Notes under the pieces: model-generated
Told to the model about the DNA's origin: nothing
The model's input: the letters and a program-made list of their open reading frames with translations, nothing else
Databases searched by the model: none
Program-made: the position numbers and the translations under genes
DNA from: Lachnospiraceae bacterium
Lineage (GTDB): Bacteria > Bacillota > Clostridia > Lachnospirales > Lachnospiraceae
Length of the DNA stretch: 64,000 nt
Direction: 5' to 3'
Assembly: GCA_017450485.1 (NCBI GenBank)
Contig: JAFSTN010000014.1
Span: 1 to 64,000 of the forward strand
In this document: piece after piece, positions 16,182 through 25,041 of the stretch
How positions within the stretch are numbered: the first letter of the stretch is position 1
How the letters are laid out: every line of letters starts with the position of its first letter

Positions 16182-16627
16182 AGGTCGATATCCGTAAGAT
16201 CGAAACCGGTGATGATGAAGTCATCGTCAGATATAAAGAGGAGACCGGGAGGATCCGGAAGATCCTTGACGTCCTGAGAGACGGCGGTGAGAAACTGTAC
16301 GGCAAAAAGGAAAGCGATGTCGTATCCGTTGTGCCCGGAGATATACTCTACATCGAATCGGTGGACGAAAAGATATTTGCATATACCTGTGATGACGTAG
16401 TCAGACTGGAAGGGACGCTCGCCGGGATCATACAGAAGCTGGGAGATGAGCGTTTCTTCAGATGCAGCAAATCCATGATCATCAATATCGATAAAGTCGA
16501 CAGTCTCCACAGTCTGTCATCCAACAGGATCGATGCCACGATGGAGGGCGGCGAGCATATCATGATATCCAGGACATATGCGTCCGAATTCCGCAGGATC
16601 CTTAGGGGGTATTCGCGTGAAAGATAA
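16178..16627 (+). CDS. LytTR-type DNA-binding regulator
   Basis: A 149-residue protein without a receiver domain. The LytTR domain occupies ~residues 45-147: DILYIESVDEKIFAYTCDD, a VRLEGTLAGIIQKL helix, ERFFRCSKSMIINIDKV and the final MISRTYASEFRRIL. The N-terminal 45 residues form a small alpha/beta cap. Such stand-alone LytTR proteins are usually paired with a DUF3021 membrane protein, exactly as here, and regulate their own operon and nearby transport genes. The start overlaps the previous gene (ATGA). Confidence 0.9.
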   Translation: MKVDIRKIETGDDEVIVRYKEETGRIRKILDVLRDGGEKLYGKKESDVVSVVPGDILYIESVDEKIFAYTCDDVVRLEGTLAGIIQKLGDERFFRCSKSMIINIDKVDSLHSLSSNRIDATMEGGEHIMISRTYASEFRRILRGYSRER

Positions 16628-17096
16628 TGGGAAAGTATCACTCTGGGAGAGGTATCTGACAAAGGAGATCAGCATAGAGTTCAAGGCATGCCTGTATTTC
16701 TTCGCACTCCTCTTTTATTACTGCATGTACCGCCTGCTGACCGGCTCTGCGGATGCCGTTATCGTGCATATGGCGGAAATGATCATGACATGCTACATCA
16801 TCGGATACGTACAGGTATATGTGTTGTGGAACTTCGATGAGGCTGACAGCGTGGGAGGCCGTGAGATAGCGGGCGTGGCGATATGCTCTCTGGTCTATGG
16901 CCTGCTGTCCTATATCTTCAGGTGGTTTGACCGGAGCATCCCGGTGACGCTCGGGCTGATCGCATACCTGGTATTGACATATATCTGCGTCATATTGATA
17001 TATCGGATCAAGCGGAGGATAGATGATAAAAAACTGAATGAGGAGCTTGCACTTTTCAAAACGGAACACAGACAAGTGCAGGATACCGACAGATAA
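16617..17096 (+). CDS. DUF3021 family membrane protein
   Basis: A 159-residue protein with four membrane helices (near residues 20-38, 48-70, 84-103 and 110-132) and a charged cytoplasmic C-terminal tail. It matches the DUF3021 family, partners of LytTR regulators in Firmicutes, probably controlling the regulator at the membrane. The start is GTG 16617 inside the LytTR gene end, supported by AGGGGG upstream; the frame is open earlier but lacks another good start. It ends the operon, followed by a strong terminator. Confidence 0.82.
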   Translation: MKDNGKVSLWERYLTKEISIEFKACLYFFALLFYYCMYRLLTGSADAVIVHMAEMIMTCYIIGYVQVYVLWNFDEADSVGGREIAGVAICSLVYGLLSYIFRWFDRSIPVTLGLIAYLVLTYICVILIYRIKRRIDDKKLNEELALFKTEHRQVQDTDR

Positions 17097-17105
17097 GTGC
17101 AACTT

Positions 17106-17134
17106 GCGGGAACACCTATTGTTCCCGCTTTTTT
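17106..17134 (+). terminator. strong intrinsic terminator
   Basis: GCGGGAACA (17106-17114) pairs perfectly with TGTTCCCGC (17120-17128) over 9 bp around a 5-base loop, followed by six T. It closes the lipoprotein-GGDEF-LytTR operon. Confidence 0.92.
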
Positions 17135-17221
17135 GTGCCTTATTATGGCCGTACAGAAATCCGTTAAAGTCGATCCGTGCATAAGCCCGGATCAGATCGC
17201 TCATGAAGCGGAGGGGAAAAT

Positions 17222-18061
17222 ATGGAAAGTGTTATCAGGATTCAAAACCTGACCAAGACGTACGGCAAAAAGCGCGGCGTGGCTGACGTGTCCTTCGATG
17301 TGCATAAAGGTGAGATATTCGGATTCATCGGTCCCAACGGTGCCGGAAAGTCCACAACGATCAGATCCATGCTCGGACTTATCAGATATGACTCCGGCTC
17401 CATAGAGATACTCGGAATGGATGCTGTCAGGGATCATGAGAAGATACTTAAAGATATCGGGTATATGCCGTCGGAAGCATTATTCTATCCCGCAATGAAA
17501 GTATCCGATGTGATAAAGTATGCCGCTGACGTAAGGCATATGGATTGCACGGAAGAAGCGGGCAGGCTGTGTGAGAGACTGCAGGTCGATACAGCCAAAA
17601 AGATCCGTGAACTCTCTCTGGGGAACCGCAAGAAGGTGTCTATAGTATGCGCTATGCAGCATAAACCCCGGCTGTTCATTTTCGATGAACCGACCGGCGG
17701 ACTCGATCCACTGGTACAGAATACATTCTTCGAACTGATAAAGGAATATGTGAACGACGGCGCTACGTGCATGCTGTCGACTCATATTTTACCCGAAGTC
17801 AGAAATCACTGCGACAGGGCTGCGATCATGAGAAAGGGGCATCTGATCATGGCGGATACCGTGGATAATCTGATCAAAACCAGTGCAAAATGCGTCAGGG
17901 TGGAGGCAGACGGCGAGATCAGGGAGTACATGTATGACGGAGACATAAACGATCTGCTCGCCGAACTCTCCGGCAGACACATCGATAACGTGACCATAGA
18001 GGATCCGTCGCTTGAGGATATATTCATGCACTTCTATGACGGTGGAAAGGAGCGCGTATGA
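17222..18061 (+). CDS. ABC transporter ATP-binding protein
   Basis: A 279-residue ATPase of the ABC-2 exporter class. Walker A GPNGAGKST, a Q-loop region, signature LSLGNRKKVSI, Walker B LFIFDEPTGGLDP and the switch-His in STHILPE are all present, so it should be active. The C-terminal 70 residues are the usual extension of the CcmA-type family. Ribosome binding site GGAGGGG precedes ATG 17222. The stop overlaps the permease start (ATGA), and with it forms a small exporter; the nearby LytTR/DUF3021 pair could regulate it, as such pairs often do. Confidence 0.93.
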   Translation: MESVIRIQNLTKTYGKKRGVADVSFDVHKGEIFGFIGPNGAGKSTTIRSMLGLIRYDSGSIEILGMDAVRDHEKILKDIGYMPSEALFYPAMKVSDVIKYAADVRHMDCTEEAGRLCERLQVDTAKKIRELSLGNRKKVSIVCAMQHKPRLFIFDEPTGGLDPLVQNTFFELIKEYVNDGATCMLSTHILPEVRNHCDRAAIMRKGHLIMADTVDNLIKTSAKCVRVEADGEIREYMYDGDINDLLAELSGRHIDNVTIEDPSLEDIFMHFYDGGKERV

Positions 18062-18849
18062 CTGCGATCATCAAACAGGAACTGAAACTGAATCTGAGGA
18101 ATATGCTGATCTGGGCATTGACGGTAGGCGGCCTGGGATTCATCTGCATCATGATGTACACGAGTATGGAAGGCGATGTCATGGAGATGGCGGATTCGTT
18201 CTCCGAGATGGGGGCATTCTCGGATGCATTCGGAATGAGCACGCTCAGCATAGCGACCATAGCGGGATTCTTTGCTACCGAAGTCGGGACCGTTCACGGA
18301 CTGGGCAGCGCCATGTTTGCGGCATTTTTTGCTTCCTCCATGTTGTCTAAGGAAGAGGATGGGCATACGGGAGAGTTTCTCTATGCACTGCCTGTCTCGA
18401 GGGGCAAGGTGATCACGGCCAAGGGACTCACGATCCTGGTCCATTTGGCTGCCTTTACTCTGATCTGCGGAGCGTTCTATGCCGCGGGCTTCACAGCGCT
18501 CGGCGAGGAGATACCGTTCGAAGAACTGATACGCTTCCTGGTATGCATGCTGCTCATGAATGTGGAGGTTGCATCCGTGTCATATCTGATCTCTGCGACT
18601 TCGAGTAAGACACGCATGGGGCTGGCGCTTGGGATATCGCTGATCATATACACCTACGACATTATGGGCAGAGTCATCCCTTCAATGAAGGATTATCTTT
18701 TCCTGGGGCCTTTCTCATATGTGAACGCATCTGAGATATTCGCACACATGGATGCACCGGAGTACAGCTTCACGGTTGCGGCGGTAACGGTAGTTCTGAC
18801 GACTGTTATGACATATGTCATATACACAAAAAAGGATCTTGCCTGCTGA
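18058..18849 (+). CDS. ABC-2 type transporter permease
   Basis: A 263-residue protein with six predicted membrane helices, beginning with the KQELKLNLRNMLIW amphipathic start typical of ABC-2 permeases, the SSMLSKEEDGHTGEFLYALPVSR coupling region and a C-terminal hydrophobic helix. It forms the membrane half of the exporter with the ATPase just upstream. Cargo is unknown; relatives export peptides, antibiotics or ions. Confidence 0.88.
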   Translation: MTAIIKQELKLNLRNMLIWALTVGGLGFICIMMYTSMEGDVMEMADSFSEMGAFSDAFGMSTLSIATIAGFFATEVGTVHGLGSAMFAAFFASSMLSKEEDGHTGEFLYALPVSRGKVITAKGLTILVHLAAFTLICGAFYAAGFTALGEEIPFEELIRFLVCMLLMNVEVASVSYLISATSSKTRMGLALGISLIIYTYDIMGRVIPSMKDYLFLGPFSYVNASEIFAHMDAPEYSFTVAAVTVVLTTVMTYVIYTKKDLAC

Positions 18850-18888
18850 TACCGCGCTTGTATTGGCACTTTATCCGATCCGTAAAAA

Positions 18889-18897
18889 TGATATAAT
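18889..18897 (+). promoter_or_regulatory. extended -10 promoter
   Basis: TGATATAAT at 18889-18897 is a perfect extended -10. It would start transcripts at about 18904, inside the hairpin next door, and drive the alkD-like gene at 19016. Confidence 0.45.
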
Positions 18898-18901
18898 CAG
18901 A

Positions 18902-18936
18902 AGCAGTTCATGTTCACCCGGCATGAGCTGCTTTTT
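18902..18936 (+). terminator. probable intrinsic terminator
   Basis: AGCAGTTCATG (18902-18912) pairs with CATGAGCTGCT (18922-18932), with one G-T pair and a 9-base loop, followed by TTTTT. It would end the ABC exporter transcript. Confidence 0.7.
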
Positions 18937-19015
18937 GGATTGAATGAACCGGGTGCAATGCATTATGAATGCGTAGCTCGGGCGCACCGCTTATGAGTGA
19001 CGATGGAGGGCATGT

Positions 19016-19693
19016 ATGACCGTATACGACAGACTGCTTGAAGTAAAAGATGATGCGTATAAAGAATTCCAGGCCAAACTGGTTCCGAACATTTCCGCGG
19101 ACACCATACTCGGTGTCAGGACTCCGCAGATGAGACGGATCGCCAAGGAGGTATTCAACGGACCGGAAAAGGATACATTTCTGAGTGAGCTTCCGCATAA
19201 GTACTATGAGGAAAACCTCGTGCACTTCTTCGTGATCGCGCTCATACGTGATTTCGACGAGTGTGTGGAAGAGGTGGAGCGCTTCCTGCCATACGTGGAC
19301 TGCTGGCCGGTGTCGGACCAGTCGTCGCCCAAAGTATTCAAAAAGAACCATGAGAAGCTGCTGCCTTATATTCGCAAATGGATCTCGTCGGATCATGTCT
19401 ATACTGCCAGATTTGCCATTCGTATGCTGATGAACGAATATCTCGGGGATGATTTCAGGGATGAATATCCGGAAATGGTGGCCCTGAGGAGCGGCCCGGA
19501 AGAAGACTATTATCTCAACATGATGGTGGCCTGGTACTTTGCCACGGCTTTGGCCAAGAGATATGATGAGACGGTCGGATACTTCGAGGAGCACAGGCTG
19601 GATGACCGGGTACACAGGAAGTCTATACAGAAGGCGGTCGAGAGCTACAGAGTGACCGATGAGCACAAGGAATACCTGAAGAGCCTGAGGTAA
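19016..19693 (+). CDS. DNA alkylation repair protein (AlkD-like HEAT repeat)
   Basis: A 225-residue protein of the DNA alkylation repair family: start ILGVRTPQMRRIAKEV, YYEENLVHFFVIAL, VDCWPVSDQ and FAIRMLMNEYLGD correspond to the AlkD HEAT-repeat scaffold. AlkD glycosylases remove positively charged alkylated bases such as 7-methylguanine. The WPVSDQ segment covers the catalytic Trp/Asp area. GGAGGG precedes ATG 19016. The gene is followed by a short imperfect tandem repeat that begins inside its last codons. Confidence 0.88.
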   Translation: MTVYDRLLEVKDDAYKEFQAKLVPNISADTILGVRTPQMRRIAKEVFNGPEKDTFLSELPHKYYEENLVHFFVIALIRDFDECVEEVERFLPYVDCWPVSDQSSPKVFKKNHEKLLPYIRKWISSDHVYTARFAIRMLMNEYLGDDFRDEYPEMVALRSGPEEDYYLNMMVAWYFATALAKRYDETVGYFEEHRLDDRVHRKSIQKAVESYRVTDEHKEYLKSLR

Positions 19694-19744
19694 AGGATCC
19701 CCCGAAGAATCTGAGATAAAGGATTTCCCGAAGACCCTGAGGAA
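19678..19744 (+). repeat. 26-bp imperfect tandem repeat over a gene end
   Basis: Units 19678-19703 and 19704-19729, and a partial third from 19730, share the pattern GAAGA--CTGAG-TAAAGGAT. Unit 1 includes the last codons and TAA stop of the alkD-like gene, so the gene end was duplicated locally. Confidence 0.7.
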
Positions 19745-19774
19745 GAATATGATATGATATATGAGGAGGACGGT

Positions 19775-20455
19775 ATGGACGCATATAAAGAAGAATTCAT
19801 AAGGTTTATGGTGGAGTCGGACGTACTCAAGTTCGGCGATTTCACTTTGAAGAGCGGGCGTAAGTCGCCTTTTTTCATGAATGCCGGAGCGTATGTCACC
19901 GGGTCACAGCTTAAGAAGCTGGGTGAGTACTACGCGCGTGCGATACATGAGACATACGGTGACGATTTCGACGTTCTCTTCGGTCCCGCATACAAGGGCA
20001 TACCGATCAGTGTGGTGACGGCAGTAGCCTACAGTGATCTCTACGGACGTGAGATCAGATACTGCTCCGACCGTAAGGAGGTCAAGGACCACGGTGCCGA
20101 CAAGGGCGGCCTGCTCGGATCACCTCTTAAGGACGGGGATCGTGTGATCATGATCGAGGATGTGACGACCTCCGGCAAATCCATGGAAGAGACCGTGCCC
20201 AAGGTACGCGCCGCAGCCGATGTGACCATAGTAGGTCTGATGGTGAGCCTGGACAGGGGAGAGAAGGGGCTTGAGTCCGACAGGAGTGCGCTGGTTGAGG
20301 TTTCCGAGAAATACGGTTTCCCCGCACATGCGATAGTTTCCATGGCTGAGGTGACAGAGGCTCTGTATAACCGCGAAGTGGCCGGCAGGGTCCTTATAGA
20401 TGATGAGATGAAGGCGTCGATAGACGCGTATTACAGAGAATATGGCGCGAAATAG
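19775..20455 (+). CDS. pyrE: orotate phosphoribosyltransferase
   Basis: A 226-residue PyrE, which joins orotate to PRPP to form OMP in pyrimidine synthesis. Visible: SGRKSPFFMNAG, LFGPAYKGIPI, YCSDRKEVKDHGADKGG (catalytic loop with Lys/Asp/His) and the PRPP-binding motif VIMIEDVTTSGKS. The frame is open to an ATG at 19754, but GAGGAGG before ATG 19775 marks the start. The 3' end overlaps the next gene by 14 bp. No other pyrimidine genes are present. Confidence 0.95.
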   Translation: MDAYKEEFIRFMVESDVLKFGDFTLKSGRKSPFFMNAGAYVTGSQLKKLGEYYARAIHETYGDDFDVLFGPAYKGIPISVVTAVAYSDLYGREIRYCSDRKEVKDHGADKGGLLGSPLKDGDRVIMIEDVTTSGKSMEETVPKVRAAADVTIVGLMVSLDRGEKGLESDRSALVEVSEKYGFPAHAIVSMAEVTEALYNREVAGRVLIDDEMKASIDAYYREYGAK

Positions 20456-20759
20456 CAGGATAATATTCAGCAGTCACCGGCAATCGGATAAGGGGATCAT
20501 GGCGCTGGTATTGGGTGTGATCAGCGCATCGTCACTTGTCTATGCTGCCATAGTGAGTTATATACGTCAGGGTGAGGTGCCGGATGAGTTCGGCAGCGCC
20601 CTGTTTGTTACGTTTATCTTTGCCGTAGCAGGAGTTATCCTGGGCGGTTTGGGCCGTAATGAGGCCGATAAGCTCAAGACGATCCCGACCGTGGCGATCG
20701 TTTTGAATGCGCTTGTGATACTCTCACTGGGATTCTTTTTGTGGATAGGGCTGAATTGA
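20442..20759 (+). CDS. small membrane protein (DUF6142-like)
   Basis: A 105-residue protein with three hydrophobic helices (near residues 18-40, 50-68 and 80-103) and a conserved-looking GGLGRNEADK loop. Small proteins of this kind sit directly after pyrE in many Lachnospiraceae, and I recall them as DUF6142; function unknown. It begins inside the end of pyrE (ATGGCGCG) and its stop overlaps the next start (TGATG), so expression is coupled on both sides. Confidence 0.75.
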   Translation: MARNSRIIFSSHRQSDKGIMALVLGVISASSLVYAAIVSYIRQGEVPDEFGSALFVTFIFAVAGVILGGLGRNEADKLKTIPTVAIVLNALVILSLGFFLWIGLN

Positions 20760-22720
20760 TGGATGAGATGAAGTATTTTGAAGAAGTTGACGGATTCGCA
20801 AGGCTGCTGGAGGACGTATGGGTGATGCTGGATCACATTGATGATCTGGATACCTCCGAGCTTGCATGTATCAATTCGAAACTGTACGGGCAGATACTTC
20901 CGGGAAACTACAAAACAAGTTATGTAAACCCAAGCATAGCCGTAGCAGCCTTCGGTACCCGTATCGGCAGACTGCTGAGCGCAGTGGCAGCTGAACTGCG
21001 TGCCGCCATTCCGGCACTCTATGAGAGGGACAGAAGAGAACTTGATATCAGACTTGGGCTTATTGCGGGTGTACGGTCTTCGTATGACCGGAACAACGGA
21101 TTTGCCGATGACGATATATGCCGTATCTTCCGGGATTACTATTCCGATAACCGTCTCGAAGCGAGCCGAAGGAAACTACGTGCCCAGCTGATCCCGGGCA
21201 CATCCTGCATCCGGTTTGACTTGGCTTCCGAGAGCTTGAACCGTCGTGCCGACGATATCATCCGAGAGATGTACGCCTGTGGCGAATATGTCACGGACAG
21301 TGAGACAGCCATGGTGCGTAAGCTGTGTGCCATGCCCGATGAGAAGCTTGCGGCGATGGCCGGGACTTTTACCGACGGTTATATCAAGGGCTTCGAGGTC
21401 AGCGGACGTGATCTGTCCATCAAGGACACCGTGGAGCTGCGCTTCAATATCGGCTTTATCCCGATGATGATCATTGCATCGCGCATTTTTGCGGATAATG
21501 GCTTGAAGTGTACGATGATGCGCGGCGGTTACAGCATCTTTACCGGACGCAGTGTCGATAAGAACGGCTTCTACGGAGCCAATCCCAATCCCCAGTTTGA
21601 TCTGGATCACAAGAATGACTTAAGCCTGATACTGGATGAAGCACTGAACGAGAAGCGTGTGGAGACTCTCAGGGAAGCATTTGAGGAACTGAAGAGCGAG
21701 GCAAAGGCGATGGGCGGTCCCGCATGTGTGGATATGTTCGGAGAACCGGAGTTTACCCCGGAGACCAAGCCGGAAGCCGCCGATTATGATGATGTGAGCC
21801 GGAAACTTGTGACGGACTATACCTCGCGTGCCGGTGCCATTGTCAACGAATACATACCCGGTGAGGAGAGGAGCTTCACGATCATCGCTTATCCGATGCC
21901 TTCCATCGGACCCGGGTTTGAAGAGATATTTGATGCAACGGTGCGTATCAACACACTGGATTATGAACTGTACCGTGATATACAGCAGCGTATGATAGAT
22001 GTTCTGGATACTGCCGAGTATGTACAGGTGCGAGGACTGGGTGCGAACAGAACAGACCTCAGGGTGCACCTGATCGATCTGACCGATCCCGATCATCAGA
22101 CGAAATTTGAAAACTGCGTTGCCGATGTCAATATCCCGGTGGGTGAAGTATTTACATCACCTGTTCTGAAGGGGACTGACGGGGTACTCCATGTCACACA
22201 TGTATTTCTTGAAGGGATCGAATATCATGACCTTGAGATACAGGTAAAAGACGGCAGGATCGCCGCTTTCTCCTGTAAGGAGGGCGATAAGCTCATCAGG
22301 GATAATATCCTCTATCATCATGAGACCCTTCCTATGGGCGAGTGTGCGATAGGGACCAATACGACCGCTTATGTACTGGCACGTAAGTATGAAATAGAGT
22401 CAAAACTGCCGATACTGATCGCGGAGAAGACCGGACCTCATTTTGCCTTCGGGGACACCTGTTACAGTCACTCGGAGGATCTGGCTGTCTACAATCCGGA
22501 CGGCAAGGAGATCATCGCCCGCGATAACGAGTGCTCGGCTTTGCGCAAAACGGATCCCGCCAAGGCATATTTCAACTGCCACACGGACATCACCCTGCCG
22601 TATGATGAGCTCGGTGAACTCTCTGCTATCGGCCCGGACGGAACCGTCACACCCATCATTTCACACGGCAGATTCGTGCTGCCCGGATGCGAAGAATTAA
22701 ACCGTCCTTTTGACGAGTAA
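20759..22720 (+). CDS. M29 family aminopeptidase
   Basis: A 653-residue metallopeptidase of the M29 (aminopeptidase T/AmpS) clan, longer at the N-terminus than the ~410-residue classical enzymes. The peptidase part (~400-650) shows VQVRGLGANRTDLRVHL, the metal-ligand Glu in IPVGEVFTSP, YHHETLPMGECAIGTN, a His in GPHFAFGDTC and NCHTDI near the end. The ~380-residue N-terminal part includes a helical domain and GYSIFTGRSVDKNG and is of uncertain role. It likely releases N-terminal amino acids from peptides in the cytoplasm. Start ATG 20759 overlaps the previous stop and follows AGGG; a GTG at 20741 is possible. Confidence 0.88.
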   Translation: MDEMKYFEEVDGFARLLEDVWVMLDHIDDLDTSELACINSKLYGQILPGNYKTSYVNPSIAVAAFGTRIGRLLSAVAAELRAAIPALYERDRRELDIRLGLIAGVRSSYDRNNGFADDDICRIFRDYYSDNRLEASRRKLRAQLIPGTSCIRFDLASESLNRRADDIIREMYACGEYVTDSETAMVRKLCAMPDEKLAAMAGTFTDGYIKGFEVSGRDLSIKDTVELRFNIGFIPMMIIASRIFADNGLKCTMMRGGYSIFTGRSVDKNGFYGANPNPQFDLDHKNDLSLILDEALNEKRVETLREAFEELKSEAKAMGGPACVDMFGEPEFTPETKPEAADYDDVSRKLVTDYTSRAGAIVNEYIPGEERSFTIIAYPMPSIGPGFEEIFDATVRINTLDYELYRDIQQRMIDVLDTAEYVQVRGLGANRTDLRVHLIDLTDPDHQTKFENCVADVNIPVGEVFTSPVLKGTDGVLHVTHVFLEGIEYHDLEIQVKDGRIAAFSCKEGDKLIRDNILYHHETLPMGECAIGTNTTAYVLARKYEIESKLPILIAEKTGPHFAFGDTCYSHSEDLAVYNPDGKEIIARDNECSALRKTDPAKAYFNCHTDITLPYDELGELSAIGPDGTVTPIISHGRFVLPGCEELNRPFDE

Positions 22721-22790
22721 AAAGCTTCCTGATCCGCTCGGCCTTATGCTCAACTTTATCTCAGAAATACTGTTATGAAAGCGCATTTTA

Positions 22791-22799
22791 TGGTACAAT
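22791..22799 (+). promoter_or_regulatory. extended -10 promoter of the pur operon
   Basis: TGGTACAAT at 22791-22799 is an extended -10, 44 bp before purE. No purine riboswitch or PurR-type box is recognisable in 22721-22843. Confidence 0.45.
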
Positions 22800-22843
22800 G
22801 TTCAGGAATGTGTTCTAGTATTAGTGTTTAGGAGATTTTTGAC

Positions 22844-23344
22844 ATGCCACAGGTTTCTATAGTCATGGGATCCGATTCCGATATGAGCGTTATGAGCAAA
22901 GCTGCCGAGATGCTCGACCGGTTCGGTATCACCTATGAGATGAAGATCATATCGGCTCATCGTGAGCCCGATATTTTTTTTGAGTACGCACGCACTGCCG
23001 AAGAGAGAGGCATACAGGTCATCATAGCCGGTGCCGGTATGGCAGCTCATCTGCCCGGTATGTGTGCCGCACTTTTTCCGCTGCCGGTCATCGGAGTACC
23101 GATGCATACCACATCTCTCGGCGGCAGAGATTCCCTGTATTCCATAGTGCAGATGCCGAGCGGCATCCCGGTCGCCACGGTCGCGATAGGGGGCGGCGCC
23201 AATGCGGGTATTCTGGCAGCGAAGATCCTGGCTGTATCCGATCCGGAGCTTTTGGCTAAACTGAAAGCTTATTCCGAGGAGATGAAGGCCGGAGTGGAAG
23301 CCAAGGATGCGAAGCTTCAGGAAGTCGGATATAAGAACTATTGA
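22844..23344 (+). CDS. purE: N5-carboxyaminoimidazole ribonucleotide mutase
   Basis: A 166-residue class I PurE, converting N5-CAIR to CAIR. Signature [24 protein letters not shown] with the catalytic His, [12 protein letters not shown] and the [10 protein letters not shown] loop are all present. First gene of purE-purM-purN-purD; purK is not adjacent. Start has GGAGA upstream. Confidence 0.96.
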   Translation: MPQVSIVMGSDSDMSVMSKAAEMLDRFGITYEMKIISAHREPDIFFEYARTAEERGIQVIIAGAGMAAHLPGMCAALFPLPVIGVPMHTTSLGGRDSLYSIVQMPSGIPVATVAIGGGANAGILAAKILAVSDPELLAKLKAYSEEMKAGVEAKDAKLQEVGYKNY

Positions 23345-23380
23345 TTCTTGTTTTTTGATTCTTGTCAGAAAGGAAAACAC

Positions 23381-24406
23381 ATGGATTACAAAAGTGCAGG
23401 TGTAGACATCGAAGCGGGATACCGCAGTGTCGAACTCATAAAGAAAAGCGTTGCGGAGACGATGCGTCCGGAGGTCCTCGGAGGTCTTGGCGGGTTTGCG
23501 GGAGCCTTTTCACTCGAGAAGATCCGGCAGATGGAGGATCCGGTTCTGGTGTCGGGTACTGACGGTGTCGGTACCAAGATCAAAGCAGCTTTCATCATGG
23601 ATAAGCATGACACGGTCGGCATCGACTGTGTCGCCATGTGTGTCAACGATATAGCGTGTGCGGGCGGCGAGCCTCTGTTTTTCCTCGACTATATAGCCTG
23701 CGGCAAGAATTACCCCGAGAAGATAGCACAGATCGTCGCAGGTGTTGCCGAAGGCTGCAAGCAGTCCGAGGCAGCGCTGATAGGCGGTGAGACAGCGGAG
23801 CATCCCGGCCTGATGCCCGAGGATGAATATGATCTTGCGGGATTCGCCGTAGGTGTGGTGGACCGTAAGGACATGATCACGGGTGAGAGCATACAGGACG
23901 GCGATACGCTGGTGGGCATCGCATCGAGCGGGATCCATTCCAACGGTTTCTCACTGATCCGCAAAGTATTCGACATGACGGAGGAGAGCCTGAACACATA
24001 TTATGATGAGCTCGGCGCGAAGCTGGGCGATGTGCTTCTGACTCCCACCAGGATATATGTAAAAGCACTGAAGGCTCTGAGGACTGCCGGTGTGGATATC
24101 AAGGGTGCAAGCCATATCACAGGCGGCGGCTTCTACGAGAATGTACCTCGCATGCTTCCCGACGGAACACGCGCGAGCATCAGACTTGATTCATTTCCGC
24201 GTTTGCCGATATTTGACCTGATTCAGAAAAAAGGAAGTATCGCCGACGAGATGATGTATAACACATATAACTGCGGTCTGGGCATGGTACTCGCCGTGGA
24301 TGCATCCGATGCTGAGCGTGCAGTGAGCATATTAAACGAAGCCGGTGAGAAAGCTTACATCGTGGGCAGCGTGATCTCCGGAGAGAAGGGTGTGGATCTA
24401 TGCTGA
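23381..24406 (+). CDS. purM: phosphoribosylformylglycinamidine cyclo-ligase
   Basis: A 341-residue AIR synthetase that closes the imidazole ring with ATP. Visible: [11 protein letters not shown] start, [17 protein letters not shown] (ATP/substrate loop), [45 protein letters not shown] and [27 protein letters not shown] before ATG 23381 decides the start; the frame is open to 23348. Its end overlaps purN by 7 bp. Confidence 0.96.
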   Translation: MDYKSAGVDIEAGYRSVELIKKSVAETMRPEVLGGLGGFAGAFSLEKIRQMEDPVLVSGTDGVGTKIKAAFIMDKHDTVGIDCVAMCVNDIACAGGEPLFFLDYIACGKNYPEKIAQIVAGVAEGCKQSEAALIGGETAEHPGLMPEDEYDLAGFAVGVVDRKDMITGESIQDGDTLVGIASSGIHSNGFSLIRKVFDMTEESLNTYYDELGAKLGDVLLTPTRIYVKALKALRTAGVDIKGASHITGGGFYENVPRMLPDGTRASIRLDSFPRLPIFDLIQKKGSIADEMMYNTYNCGLGMVLAVDASDAERAVSILNEAGEKAYIVGSVISGEKGVDLC

Positions 24407-25032
24407 GGATCACGGTGCTGGTATCCGGAGGAGGGACCAACCTGCAGGCGATCATAGACGCGATCGCGGCCGGTGACATACACAATGCGGGCATTGTCCG
24501 CGTGATCAGCAACAACCCCAATGCATATGCACTGACACGTGCGCAGAATGCCGGTATAGAAGCCGTATGCATCTCGCCGAAGTCATACCCCGACAGAGAA
24601 CAGTTCCACAAAGCCCTGCTCCGGGCTATAGATGAAGCGGATACCGGTCTGGTGGTCCTTGCAGGATGCATGGTTGTCCTGCCTGCCGAGTTGATCAGCG
24701 CATATCGCGGACGTATCATCAATATACATCCCGCACTTATCCCGTCCTTCTGCGGCAAAGGATTCTACGGACTGCATGTCCATGAGGAAGTGCTCGCCCG
24801 CGGAGTCAAAGTGACGGGAGCAACAGTCCATTTCGTCGATGAAGGCACGGATACCGGACCGATCATTTTGCAGAAGGCCGTGGAGGTGCATGATGACGAT
24901 ACTCCCGAGACGCTGCAGAGACGTGTCATGGAAGAAGCGGAGTGGAAGATCATGCCGCAGGCGATCGATCTGATCGCGCAGGGCCGCGTAAGGATTGAAG
25001 GCGGCAGAACATTTATCGATCCACAGGATTAG
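24400..25032 (+). CDS. purN: phosphoribosylglycinamide formyltransferase
   Basis: A 210-residue GAR transformylase using 10-formyl-tetrahydrofolate. The opening [15 protein letters not shown], the [10 protein letters not shown] catalytic Asn/His, [21 protein letters not shown] and the final [13 protein letters not shown] match the family. It follows purM with a short overlap. Length is usual. Confidence 0.96.
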   Translation: MLRITVLVSGGGTNLQAIIDAIAAGDIHNAGIVRVISNNPNAYALTRAQNAGIEAVCISPKSYPDREQFHKALLRAIDEADTGLVVLAGCMVVLPAELISAYRGRIINIHPALIPSFCGKGFYGLHVHEEVLARGVKVTGATVHFVDEGTDTGPIILQKAVEVHDDDTPETLQRRVMEEAEWKIMPQAIDLIAQGRVRIEGGRTFIDPQD

Positions 25033-25041
25033 GAGAAACAT

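Noticed and set aside
18889-18936. Attenuator or riboswitch before the alkD-like gene
   Set aside because: The hairpin is directly at the predicted transcription start and is better explained as the terminator of the upstream ABC exporter.
22721-22843. Purine riboswitch before purE
   Set aside because: No conserved purine-aptamer junction sequence or paired stems could be found; only an extended -10 promoter is visible.
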